64,000 nt of DNA from Gaeumannomyces sp. JS-464. Lineage: Eukaryota > Ascomycota > Sordariomycetes > Magnaporthales > Magnaporthaceae. The stretch is from contig NGZR01000007.1 of assembly GCA_002197995.1 (NCBI GenBank), forward strand, positions 144,399-208,398, given 5' to 3'. Under the pieces are notes generated by a model. That model made no database searches, was not told the origin of the DNA, and saw nothing but the letters and a program-made list of their open reading frames with translations. Positions 47,904-59,600 of this stretch are shown piece by piece. The first letter of the stretch is position 1; the number at the start of each line of letters is the position of its first letter. Both the position numbers and the translations under genes were made by a program.

Positions 47904-49391
47904 GGTTTGCCTGTTTGGGGTTTCGCCAAGGGGGCAAGTCTTGACCGAACCACGTTTAGATCGCCTCTGGTGGCGCGTGACTTGGTGACAGCCCACGCCC
48001 GTCCGTTCGTGACTTTCACACCCCCCAAGATATTGCTCACTAGGGAACAGTCAGAATGGAAAGATGTTGGTGTTTCCTGGAAATGGTGGTGTGGTTGGGA
48101 TTTGGAAGAGGTTGATGAACCCAAATCGCGAAACCTCTTGAAGGCTGCGGCATGGGCACGAGCTCCAGACCCCACCACCATCATCCAACGAGCTGCAGCC
48201 TACGCATGCCCCACCACCCACGTCACCAGGCGCCCTAAGTGCCTGGCTGCCTGTATGAAATCAATGCACGATGTGCATAGCATGTTGAACAGGTGCCCAA
48301 AAGACGTGAGATTGGGTTTATTGATGGAGAGGCATCCGCAGACCAACCAGACGACGCACAATGTGTATAGCTAAAACAAAACATAAAACCATCAATTTCC
48401 GTCTCTGATTCGTATGATACAGTGTACACATGCCAATAGGATATATCCCCCTTCATCCGGTTGATTCCTCCCGACTCTCCCAAATTGCTAGTCCGACAGA
48501 AAGCTCTGGCTCAACTGTGGTGCCTTGTGCGCCGAGGGCAGAGTCGCCTAGACACCTCGGCCGAGGAGGCCTAGAAAACCGTCGTGCCGCCCAGTGAGTA
48601 CCTTCGTCCACATCATCCAAAATGTGCGTGATATCCATGCTTCAACAGCGCTCCTCCCCCAATGGTATTCCTCCCCACGACGCAGACAGTCGTTCGTGAA
48701 AATGACATGGCGCAGGGCAACTCAGTGCCAAAAACAACAAGGAAAGAATCACAGAGAATGAGCCCAAACATTAAACCATTCCGCTGACGCCAAAACTGAT
48801 GCGATGAAGAGAAAGTAAGAACAAAACAAAGAGACCGCCTTGCAATGAATGCAGAAAGTGACCAGATCTATCGACACCCCACACAGCCTTGAGAAAAGAT
48901 GGACCGCTGCCAGGAGTAAACGGCTAGGTCAAAGACGCGGCGAGGATGAAATAAAGTGTCGTGTCAGGAAGATGTGAGATCATGCTACAGCGAGGGTTGG
49001 AACGATTAAGGCAATTTGGCCAGGTCAAAAATTCAAACAGGTCAAGTGTTGTATGTGGTATTGAAGACGCCGTCCGTGAATGTGTGAAAATGCAGCAGAT
49101 GCCGGCATGACACGCAGGTCCGCCGGGTGAAAATATGGCGTGAATGAGAAATGAAGGGTATCCGCCATGTACTGGCTCCATCCGCCCATCGAGATTATGG
49201 GGAGAGAGCATTGGGAGAGAAGCAAAGAAGAAGCGAGAGAATTTTGTTTTTGTGTTTAGTGGCTCGGGAAGATCAGCTGCGGATGACCGCTTGGGCAAAA
49301 CATGCAGCAACAGCAATAGTCAAGGGAGATGAATCCAGATCGAGAACCATGCCCCCTGAAGCCAAGACGTGACGAGGCTGCTCCACATAGC
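47904..49391. other. Intergenic region between atg12 and dbf4
   Basis: This 1.5 kb holds the upstream region of atg12 and the 3' region of dbf4, both on the minus strand. No gene is supported. Confidence 0.55.
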
Positions 49392-51596
49392 CTATTCGTC
49401 GTAAGCCTGGTATTCGGTCGAGTCACTGTCGAAGTCTCGGTGCGATCGTCGCCTGGGACGACGGCCAATGGCCTTCAGGAGTTCATCCAGCTCCAGCCAG
49501 TTGTCATCGTTCTCGGCGAATCTCCGGTGCGGGCGAGATTGTATGTGCTACGTTGAGAGTCATGGTGTCAGCTTAGATCACTATATACGTCGTAGTGGTT
49601 TTCTTGCAGTGCCTGCTTACCTCGTCAAAATCCTCGAACTTGTCCTGGCAGTTCTCGCAGTACCCAGGCTTGGGGTCACGCTTCTTCGGCTTCGGCGCCA
49701 GCCGCGAGGGAACGCTGTGTGTCCGCTTGTGCCTATCATCCTTTGCCGCGTGTGACTCGTCGATCGCGTCGAGTCTACGGCGGCCGTTGCCCATGCTCGC
49801 CGAACGAATGAACGAGCCACTATCCACGCTCAAATCGTTGTGGCGCCGGGAGCTCGGGTCTTGTGACACCGCGTCGTTCTTCTGCAGAACCTTCCGCTGC
49901 AAGCCCATGACCTCCTTGCTAACGCCCGTCTTGGCTCCCAGCGTCCCCGTTGTCGATGACACCATCTGGGAGCGAATGGCCGACGTGATGCCCGAAGCCT
50001 GGAGACCAGACGCTACAGGCTCGCCAGCCAGGAACCGAGCGGGCTTCGCGCAGTTCGTGCTAGTGAAGGCGTTGGTGGGGTTGAAATCGATCGTAGGAGG
50101 GGCGATGATTTTGGCTGGGCCGAAGAGCTCGGTGGGTGCAAGGACAGTGTTGGCGCCCCGATTGTATGCCTCATCCATCTCGGCGAGAGTCCGTTTGCCA
50201 GTCAGCGGCTTCGGGCGTGATATTTGCACTGGGGGCTTGAGCTTCGGCGCCGACTCGACAGCCGCATTCACAGTTGCCTGCCGGGTATGCTCCTTGCGTG
50301 ACAGCTTCTCAGGTTCGTCGTCGATAAAAGGGCAACGCCCGTTGGCTGACGCTCGGAACTGCGGCCAATCGCCCTTGTTCTTGTCGTGAACCTTAGCGTA
50401 CTCACGCACCATAATGGGGCGCTGCTTTTCCTCAATGTCATAGACGTATATGTGAGGACCTTTGAAGATATGCATCTCCTTGGTCGAGGCCGTGGGGTCA
50501 CGATCTGAAGGGCCACTAACACGCTCCTTGTTCAGGAGCTGGAGGAGGCTTCCCTCCTCAACTGACTTGGTCTGGGTACTCCCAGCAGTCCTGACGCCAA
50601 AGCCGAGGGCCGCACTACGGTACGGGTCCGGCTCCAGGATCGTGTTGACGACCTTGTGCATCTTTTCCAGGGACCAAATCTTCTTGCCCATCTCACGAGC
50701 CCGCTCCAAAATGTCCACATTTCGGGCAACTTTGGGACGCCTGACAACATCGTCACCAAGCTGAATCGGGGCTCTCCTCCCGGTGGAAGCTGTGTCAAAC
50801 AGTTTCCTCTTGGTGCTGTTGGCATCGCTGGTCCGGCTCAGGAGGGACGGGTTGATAGTCTGAGGTTGCTCGTAATGCTCTTGGGGAGCGGCATTGGCAT
50901 CGGCGGCGGCGGCTTTGTAAATGGTCGGGGCGGGGGGATAGGCCGGGTTGTGACAACATGGGTGATAGAGATTGAGAAAAACTTCTCTTCACGCTAGACA
51001 ATGTGCAACTGGTTTAGCAGGGACTCGCACTACGAGCGACGAGCACTGTTGGACCGATGGGTCTAGGACAGAACTTACAGCACCGAGAGTGACGAGCTGC
51101 CGGGCCAGCTTGGCCCGCACATCGTCGGGGACGCTCTCGAAATAGAAAACATGGCGAGGGAACTGGGCTTTCTGGTTGGCCACCCACTTCTGGATGGTCT
51201 CGATCTCCCTCTCAGTGATCTTGGGCGCCTTGGAGGCCTGCTGCGAGGCCCTCTCTCTTTCCCTTTCGCGATCTCTGTCGGTGGCAGAGGCCCGCTGCAG
51301 CGACCGGTGTGGGCGACGGTCCTGGGCTTCACCGGGGAGCGAAGGGTGGTGCGGTAGGCCGAGACGTTGCTGATCATCTGCTTCTTGGCTGGGGGAGGCT
51401 GGCCGTAGAGCTCCTCCCGCTGAGCGCTCGCATAGGAGCGCTTCTGCTTGGCGAAGCCGAACGGATTGGCGGCAGCCGAGACATGATTGCCTCTCAATGG
51501 GGAATTGGCGACATTCGGATTATTCGAGAGAGGGACTCTCCTGGTCGACATAGCAGAGAATGACGCCGGAGACACGGATAGGGATACAGTTGCCAT
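49392..51596 (-). CDS. dbf4: DBF4-type regulatory subunit of Cdc7 kinase, two apparent frame breaks
   Basis: Dbf4 activates Cdc7 kinase, which phosphorylates MCM helicase to fire replication origins. Exons are 51596-51079, 50993-49621 and 49547-49392, with introns of 85 and 73 nt. The N-terminal motif region reads ITEREIETIQKWVANQKA and HVFYFESVPDDVRAKLARQL, followed across the intron by REEKFFSISITHVVTTRPIP. Then come RNVDILERAREMGKKIWSLEK and the KGPHIYVYDIEEKQRPIMVREYA block. The C-terminal DBF zinc finger is C619-x2-C622-x9-H632-x5-H638, split by intron 2 between Glu631 and His632. The frame changes twice. One base appears missing at 51303-51310 (CACACCGG on the coding strand) and one in the C runs at 50925-50938. 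Each correction makes its exon a multiple of three, giving 682 residues. A second ATG at 51551 (MSTRRVPL) may be the true start. Confidence 0.93.
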
Positions 51597-52648
51597 AAGC
51601 GCGTGGGCAGGCACGGCGGGAGCAGGCAATTGTCGCGAGGACGGTGTCGATGGTGGACGTCGACGGTGGCTGCTTGGTAGTTGCGTGCACACCTGCTTGC
51701 TGAGCGTGCGAGGTTCCGCGTGTTGTGAGTCGAGGTTGGCACGAGTGGAGAATGCCGCTGCGTGCGGTGTGGTTGGTGCTCAGGCCCAGGGAGGGGTTGC
51801 CTTGCTGGCTGCTGCCCGGACACGCGACGGGCCCGCCACCAGCAAACACGTCTCCGCCACACGAAAAAAAAGACGACGTGCTCAAGGCAAAAGTGCTCAG
51901 TTGGCCACCGACATGAGGAGCTGGGGAGATGCAGGAAACGAACGAAGGACTGGAAGCGGCCGACTGAAAGATCGGACCGCGGTGCACACTCTGTTTCCAG
52001 GGGGAGGCGAGGTGTGCTTGCTGTGTGCTGTCGGGCTGGCTGGCTCAGTTAGCAGGAGACGGGCTGACGGTGGACGGTCAGTGTGTGAAGGAGGAATTTG
52101 GCGCGAGTTCAAAGGGAAAGTTTGGATGGGTGACGAGCTCGGGCCAGGCCTTTTTGCCAGCCCGTGCCGTGTTCCCGCTCCACTGCTGGTCAACAATAAT
52201 AACGCCCCGATTGGGCAAGGTCGTGTGGGGTGTTCTGGCGTGCAAGCCTACTTCGTCACCAGCAGCAACCAGCCCTGGCCCAGAAGCGTGGGCGACCAAC
52301 TCAATCGCCAATGTGCTTGCAGCCGCGCGACCTGAACAGACGGCCCCAGACCCGAGGAGCACGCGAGATGGTAAACCCGTTGGAAGCTACCGGTCCCGAT
52401 CAAGCCATGAGAACATGAGGCGGAACTCAATTGACTGTGCGAGAAGTTGAAGGCTCAAAAAAGAAGACAAACAAACCCGCGACTCGGTCGACTCGAGATC
52501 CATCTGCACAAATTGGCCCTACCGAGATGAAGTGACCCATATCAATCCGCCGCCTGAGCCCGTGTTTAATAACGCCGATAAACAACCATATCGGCTGCCG
52601 CTCCCGTCCTGCAGCTTGCCTGGTGGACCCGTGCGCCGTCCTCGTTGC
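51597..52648. other. Divergent promoter region of dbf4 and icp55
   Basis: This 1.05-kb region lies between two genes read outward. Open frames through it (for example + 51487-52335) show no domain. No gene is supported. Confidence 0.55.
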
Positions 52649-54277
52649 ATGCTGAAAATGTCTTTCCGGGCAGGCTTTCGTCTCGGCCGGCCTGGCTTGC
52701 GGCGATGGCAGCAGACTAATGCCACCACAAATAGTCTCCCCGTCCGGGAACACCTCCCACAGGCACAGCCCCTGAGGGCGAAGCCGGCGCGCTTATACCC
52801 GCAATGCACGTCATCGGCCCCGCAGAGGAAGTCAAACTCGAGGAGCTATGCGACCGCGGTATCGGCCTCGGAGTTGCAGTTTGGACAGCCGGTCCATGAG
52901 ACACATCCGCACATCCTTGAGGCCGGGGAATGTATGCAGAACAACAGCACAGTCCCAACGCCGTCCCAGGATGAACGAAACACAACGCATGCTGATTTGC
53001 AACCCGACCCCAGTGACCCCTGGCATCACGGCCCAGGAGTACTATGACCGGCGGCTGAAGCTGGCGAGGTTGATGCCCGAGAATAGCATCGCCATCCTTG
53101 CCGCGGCAGAGCTCAAGTACCGCTCTGGCGCCGTGTTCTACCCCTACCGACAGGACTCCAACTTCCTCTACCTGACCGGCTTCGCCGAGCAGGATGCCGT
53201 GGCCCTCATCTACAGGCCCGGCCAGGACCCGGCCGACCACGAGTTCCACCTCTACGTCCGCCCCAAGGACCCCGTCCTCGAGCAGTGGTCCGGCCCGTGG
53301 AGCGGCGTGGAGGCCGCCATGGACGTGTGGAACGCCGACGTGTCCGGCCCCATCGCAGGCGCCGCCGAAGCCATCTCGGGCCTCGTGAAGTCCGGCCTTA
53401 CGGTCTTCACCGACGCGCGAAGGTACGGGGGCGGCACCACGTCGGTCCAGCCGCTCGCGCCGCTCGTCAACTCGCTGCGCGCCATCAAGTCGCCCGCCGA
53501 GGTGGCCAACATGCGCAAGGCCGGCCGGCTCTCGGGCCGCGTCATCACCGACGCCATGCGCGGGCGCGACGGCTCCGCGTCCGGCGGCGACTGGACCCGC
53601 GAGCGGGACCTCGCCCTGTTCCTGGACCACGGCTTCGCCCGCGCCGGCTGCGACGGCCCGGCCTACGTGCCCGTCGTCGCCGGCGGCGCCCGCGGCTCCC
53701 TGATCCACTACGTGCAGAACACGGCCGCCCTGTCCGCCGGCGAGATGATTCTGGCAGACGCGGGCGGCGAGTTCGGCACCTACGTGACCGACATCACGCG
53801 CACCTGGCCCGTCGGCGGCCGCTTCTCGCCCGCCCAGCGCGACCTGTACGAGGCCGTGCTGCGCGTCCAGCGCACCTGCGTCTCCCTGTGCCGCGCCAGC
53901 TCGGCCCTGTCGCTCGACCGCCTGCACGGCATCGCCGAGCGCGGCCTGGCCGACCAGCTGCGCGCGCTGGGCTTCGACCTCGGCGGCGCCCGCGACCGCG
54001 TCATCTCAATCCTCTTCCCCCACCACCTCAGCCACTACGTCGGCCTCGACGTGCACGACGTCCCCGGCTACTCCCGAGGCGTGCAGCTACAGGCCGGCCA
54101 CTGCGTCACCGTTGAGCCGGGAATTTACGTGCCCGATGACGACCGCTGCCGAGACACTTCCGCGGGCTGGCTATCAGGATTGAGGACAGCATTTGCGTCC
54201 TGGAGGACGATCCGCTCATTCTCACCACCGAGGCCGTCAAGGAGGTGGTTGATATTGAGGCGTTGCGGGAGATATAA
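52649..54277 (+). CDS. icp55: Icp55-type mitochondrial X-Pro aminopeptidase (M24B), one apparent frame break
   Basis: Icp55 removes one residue from proteins already cleaved by the mitochondrial processing peptidase, which stabilises them. Exon 1 (52649-52931) encodes a presequence rich in Arg, Ser and Ala and poor in acidic residues (MLKMSFRAGFRLGRPGLRRW), and ends at ILEAGE. The intron 52932-53013 joins to LTPGITAQEYYDRR. The N-terminal domain has KYRSGAVFYPYRQDSNFLYL. The pita-bread domain has LADAGGEFGTYVTDITRTWP (two metal-binding Asp), HHLSHYVGLDVHD (His) and VEPGIYVPDDDR (Glu). After 54148 one base is missing. In the next frame the family sequence continues with HFRGLAIRIEDSICVLEDDP (last metal Glu) and TTEAVKEVVDIEALREI to TAA at 54275-54277, giving 515 residues. 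Uncorrected, the C-terminus would be out of frame and lose the last ligand, so I favour sequence error. M24B Xaa-Pro aminopeptidase 3 is the wider family. Confidence 0.93.
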
Positions 54278-55012
54278 GTCGGCACGTGCGTTATTTGTGT
54301 CGGAGATTCCCTGCTGTGATATTGTACCATAGCTCGCACCAACAGTATAGGTAGTCAAACGCCGTGTCCGAAAACTCCACCTCCGGTTCAGTTCTCTACC
54401 GAGAGCCAGATGAAGCGATTTCTCTGACCTTGTCGGGCCTCCTTAAACGGACAGTTGTGCGCAGTAGTGGCTGTTCACGAGGAAGAAAGTAAGAAAAAGA
54501 AAACCCCTCGCGTTGCGAACAAGGTTCCAACTCCATGTTATGCGCCTAATGCTGATTACAGCCAAACAAAAACGAGCAGAAAGTGAAAGTAAATACAGGC
54601 GATGCAGTTACATTGGATTCCTGCCCGACGTTCGTTTTCCGGCTCCATTTATCCCCGTTTTGGCGTTCCCCCAACCAATGCAGCCGCTGTAGAGTAAAAC
54701 AACTACCTACCCATCTACCTGGTATGAAAGATGACAGGCTTCTATTTTTGTATGTGCGTGTATGTGTATGTATGAGGCGTTATGAATCAAAGACATGGTA
54801 GAAATGAGTGGATCAGAGACTCTTTATCGTTCATAATACAGGGGCGGTGGGTGGAATGCGTCGTCGCCTGGACCGAAGGCGCTGATTCCGCCATGACCTC
54901 AAGAACAACAAGATAACGACATTGCATAGGCGAGATAATAAAGGCCGTGTATGGTCGTAATATGTACAGTTTGAAGGTCAGCCAGGCGGAGTGGAGGAGA
55001 TCCAACTCTGCC
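54278..55012. other. Convergent 3' intergenic region
   Basis: This is the 3' space between icp55 (+) and the bHLH gene (-). No gene is seen. Confidence 0.6.
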
Positions 55013-56681
55013 TTAACAGAACGCTCTTGGATCGAATAGCGTTCTGCTGTAGTTCGGCATCTGGTAAGTCGGGCGCGCCGTCGCGCTAAGGAGTTGCTCA
55101 AAGGCCTGAAGCCTCCTGGAGAGCTCCTGGTGCTGCTGTACAATCGCTTTGTTTTTCTTCTCCAGGTAGTGGATGTACTCGGTCGCCTTGGTGAGAACAG
55201 CGCCCTGAAAACAAAGTCAGTTTCGTCAACTCGAACCTTTGCCAGATTTGCACAAGTCAGCCAGGACACACGTCGAACCCACCTTGCTAACTTTAGGGCC
55301 ACGCGACGGCTGACCCCCTTCTTCCCCGTCGTCCACGTCATTTTCCGGTATGGTCCGAAGCGCCGGGACTGCATCCCTGAGCTCCGCAATCTTATCCTTT
55401 AGATTCGTCCGGTACTTGCGCTCGATATCGTTATGGGCCGTGCGGTCTCCAGGCTTGGCAGCTTTGTCCTTCCCCTTATCATTCATGCTCCCCTCGCGTG
55501 GTGGGTGATACGGCGGGTACGTTGCGGTTGGTCGCATTGCCTGAGGATGTGTACCCCCCAGATTCACAATCTGGCCCATCGCCGCTGTGCCCATACCAGA
55601 CCCCATCGTCGGCCCCCCAAAGCCCGTGTCGTACCGATACTGGTTCGCGAGGCTCGATCCAAGTCCTCCCGAGGATGGTCCGGGATTCATCGCTATCGCA
55701 ATCAGCCGCCGCTGCTCTGCTTGGTCGAGTGTGGCGGGGCTCTGGATGCTCATAATCGAATCCATCCTCAAGCCCGGCTGTGGCCTCTCCCAACTCAGCG
55801 GTGTCGAGTATAAGCCCTCGCGCTGCGGCACCTCCGAGGGTGCAACCGAGTCGATTTTGGAAAGGTGCTCCGCGAGGTTGATATTGGAGAAGTTCTGTTC
55901 TTCATCGTCGGAGAGGGCGTTGTCAAGCGCACTGTCATCAACACCTTCGTCAGTCGCTCCTATGTTTGACTGCGAGACCTGCCTTGGCGCGGCAGATGGC
56001 CTGTTTTTTCGTTGCCTAAACATTGCCTTGTCAGCCCCGGCCCGTGGCCTTGGCCATTCTTAGAGGTGGCAGAGGGGTGGGCTCAGGCCCAGAGCGGGTT
56101 GGATTGATACGATGTAAACACACCTGTCCGCGTCGGCAGCTCCCCGTTTGGCTGGAGCGTCCTGGGCTTCGGCCTTGGTCGTCGAATCGGCCGCCGATTC
56201 CTCCTGAATGCCCTCTTCATTGTTATCGAATTGGAGCCAATAGTCAACTGAGTCAAAAGGTGTTGCATCGGTGCTGAGCTTTGATCGTTTCCGGTCGTGT
56301 ATATCTCTCGCCGGGTTGGAGGTGCGCGTCGGTAGTATTTGTCTTGGGCCTTGGCTGTAGAGGGACCGCTGCCGCTCAGGGGGGTCAAAGGATATCCCAC
56401 CAGCGGATTGGTTCTGGGCCTGCTGGTAGGCCTCAAACGAGGCGGCGTTGTGCTGCTGATTCGCGGGGTCCAGCGACCCAGTTTCCATGGCGAAAGGGGT
56501 TGTGCGCGGCCGGGCGCGACAGTGCGCCGGCGCGGTCGATCGGGTTGCCGGTCTGCGGGGGCGGCGTCAGCGTCCGAAAAGTTCTAGTGGCTGGACATAG
56601 TAGCGGCGGGGTGGCTGCTAGAGTTACCTGATTGTTGGGCACCGAGAAATACTCGATGTGTCTCATGAGATTCGGATCCAT
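55013..56681 (-). CDS. bHLH transcription factor with SREBP-type tyrosine, no membrane anchor (SrbB-like)
   Basis: Exons: 56681-56628, 56552-56124, 56015-55283 and 55204-55013, giving 468 residues if one over-called base is ignored. The basic helix-loop-helix begins with TAHNDIERKYRTNLKDKI; Tyr362 replaces the usual Arg, the hallmark of SREBP-family DNA binding. Helix 1 ends AELRDAVPALRTI. A loop extended by about 25 residues follows. Helix 2 and the zipper read VSKGAVLTKATEYIHYLEKK, with Leu-spaced heptads. The protein ends about 40 residues after the zipper without transmembrane segments. It therefore cannot be a membrane-tethered SREBP such as SrbA and more closely resembles Aspergillus SrbB, a regulator of hypoxia, sterol and haem genes. 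In exon 2 the frame changes in the C run at 56496-56499. Dropping one C joins AAHNPF to AMETGSLDPANQQHN. A start at the later ATG in exon 2 is the alternative. Confidence 0.88.
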
Positions 56682-59600
56682 GGCGGCGTCAACGGCTCCC
56701 GCTCACTCCTTGCTACGCCGTCGCAAGGTGATCTGTCAACCAGCCCCTGGCGTCTTCCCCCGCCTCGAGTGTGCACACAACGGTTTGACAGGTTTCGAAG
56801 GCCCGGGACAGAACCTCAACTCATCGACAGGATGCTTGGGCAGCAACCTCTTCCGTCCCTCGTAAGACAAATAATCCAGTGCCGTCTGGTGCAACCGCTG
56901 CAGGGTTAGGAAAGTAGTGTGCCGATCGGGCCGAGGAGCTTCGTGCGACGGTACAAGTAGACGGAGCCGACAAATAGGTGCGGGTGTTTGTTTGCCTGTT
57001 TTACAATGATGTGAGAGTGGGCTCTGTTTTCGTTCGGTCGCCGTTGGGTAAATAGCAGTTGGGGCGGACACGAGGTGGCGTGAGCTTAAGGATGGATGCT
57101 CGGTCGGTTTCGTGGTTCGGGACAGGATAGGATGCGATGCGCAGACAGCACGAGCCCATAGCCCGGCTTGGGAGGCGATGGTAACCAATCGGCGACGCTG
57201 TTGCGAGGTTCGCAGGGCCCAACACAGCAAACCAAGCTGCGCCGAAGACGGGAGAGAAATGAGTCTGGGCTTAGACGGAACGGTCGAGGGGTGATCTGGA
57301 TCGCTTGGAAACAGAGTAGGGAGCGAGCGAAGCCGAGAGTGTCGAACGCGCAACAATGTCCACGGGTGGCGGAAATATCTAGGGCTCGGTGACACCCTCT
57401 TGGGCTGCTGGCTGGTGCGGCAGCGTGCGCGGCGGCAGCTGCTGATGTTGGTGGTGGTGGTGGGTATTGGCGGACGCCGTGGATCACCGTGTGCGAGCAC
57501 AACTACGACGTCTGGCTGATGTTGCGCCACCAGAGAAGGGGACTGGCTGGATGGGCCCTGCACCCGAACGAAGTTGGACGGCGAGGCAGGCGACAACTTA
57601 GGTTGTCAGGAAAGATTGCTGGCGATGCGAGCGTGATCAAGAGGCTGACGGATGGCCAAATGCAAACGTTGCAGCGTCATTTGCAAAAACAAAAACTTGT
57701 CCCCAGCCAAGGTTGGTTCGCCTCCGCAAGCTTCGGCGGCTGGCCGGTGTCTCGAGACCTCCTGGTTCTGTCAAATGCAGTCAAAGGTCGAGCCTGCCCG
57801 AGAACAGCAATTCAATCAATGGCAGCGCAGTGTCGGGAGCTTAGAGAAGGGCGACAGGGATGGCCCACTTTGCATGCGCCGAAATGGAGAAGGACGAGTC
57901 GAGCCGATTGGAAGAAATGGTTCCAAAGGGCTCGAGATGGCCTGACTTTGCCATTGCGCCTGGGGAGGTCTTGTAACATGTTGCTGTTGAGCCCCTGGTG
58001 GTCTTCTGGGAGAAAAATTGCATGTCGGTGGGAGAAATCGTATGATCTTTTTGTGGATGAGGGGAATCGTGCAATCGGCAGCTCGCCCCCCACCCATCCC
58101 GTGCTTGTCACTCCAGTTGGCCCGACAGGGGTGTTGCTAGCGCTGCGCCAGCCCGACGACACTCAACCATGCCTCAGCAGCCACCCCGTGTCGAGGGACC
58201 CCTAGAATGGACTCTACAGTATATGGGAAAATCAAAAGGCCGCACACACTTACGCCCGCCCTATTACATGTTCCTGAGCTCTCAATGCCTGCCCTACCTG
58301 GCAGGTGTCTACCTAGGTAGGCACCTAAGTACCTCTAGGTAGGTATATCCGTTAATGGCATGGGTGCCGGGGTAGCTAGCCCCGTCGGTTCCACGGAGTG
58401 TTCAATCGTTCTCTGAAAACGAAAACCTTCTTCTGGTACCTGCCAGCCGACTTCCACCTTGCACCCTGTCAACATCTGGTATCCAGGATCTCGAACTAAA
58501 TGCTCCTTTAACGGCAACGGAAGGCTGGCTGGGGTCGCAATTGGCCCACCCGCCAGACACGGCTGACGGCTGGGTCGGTGTGGTCGCACTCCGCAGACAC
58601 CGCGCCTGAAAACGGGAGGCGTTTGCGCTGGTAGTTGCGCACCCGCATGCCGCATGTCTTAGCGTTGGGAGTGTACTCCTCTTTGTGCTGTATTGCATCG
58701 GGTCTGGACTCAGGCCAACCTGGATCGCAAGACGCGCGTGCAGGGATCGGCACCTGATCCGACCCATTGTATTTGGCTGTGCGACTGAGGTGCATCCGTG
58801 AAGGAGCGGGTATGGTCGCCATGTGCCTCAGCTTGCCAAGTATGTCGCCGGGAGATTCCGTGAACCATCGTGCGCCGGTCGGCCGCTTCCGTCCTGAGAT
58901 CGACAGCAGAACAACGGCCAAGCAGCCGTCATCATGGCAGTGTTGCGTCTCCATTCGGGCAGTCGAGTGACAAGTTACCGTCCACCGGGTCGAGGAGCCG
59001 ATAAGCGGCGTCTTCGCTTCGAGGTTTGTTGCCAAGAATGCCGGCTCTAGGCGCTCTGTGATATTTATTCTTATACTAATTTAATTTAAACTTCACCCCG
59101 CATACAACATATTCGTCATGATTCGGCCTCACGACAAACATATGCCATCTCAACATGTGCTCGAACAACACAGTTACCGTCGATGGCCGCTCCTTGTTGC
59201 TCCCAGCCGATGGTCAACCGGTCACGCTACCTGCCCACGGGATGCTCGTCTCTTGTTGCTTCAGAGTGCGGGGCACGTCGCCGGGCAGGATAATGAGACC
59301 GGTGGGCCGGCGGTGGCACGGCGGCGGCGACAGCAGACGACAGCTCGATCACTATCGGTTAAGGGACGAGCTTGGAATGCATTGATGCCGGGGGCCTAAT
59401 GACTGTTAAGTAGTTCGAAGGGCTGAATAATTCCCGTCCACAAGGGAGGGACTCTCCACCATCGAAAACGTGCCCAATCGCCAAGACGCGAATATTTGAC
59501 GCGACCCGTTCGCGAGCTCCATCCTCCAAAGCCAGTCAGGTCAAAGCTGAAGAGAGTTGCGGCAAGATTGGGAGTCTTTAACCTCTTAGTGGAGCTGTCA

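Noticed and set aside
56736..57596. 286-codon minus-strand frame upstream of the bHLH gene
   Set aside because: It is Ser/Pro/Arg-rich with no domain and most likely represents promoter and leader of the bHLH gene.
57489..58205. 238-codon open frame in the 4.9-kb divergent region
   Set aside because: No domain or splice signals; composition is like the surrounding non-coding frames.
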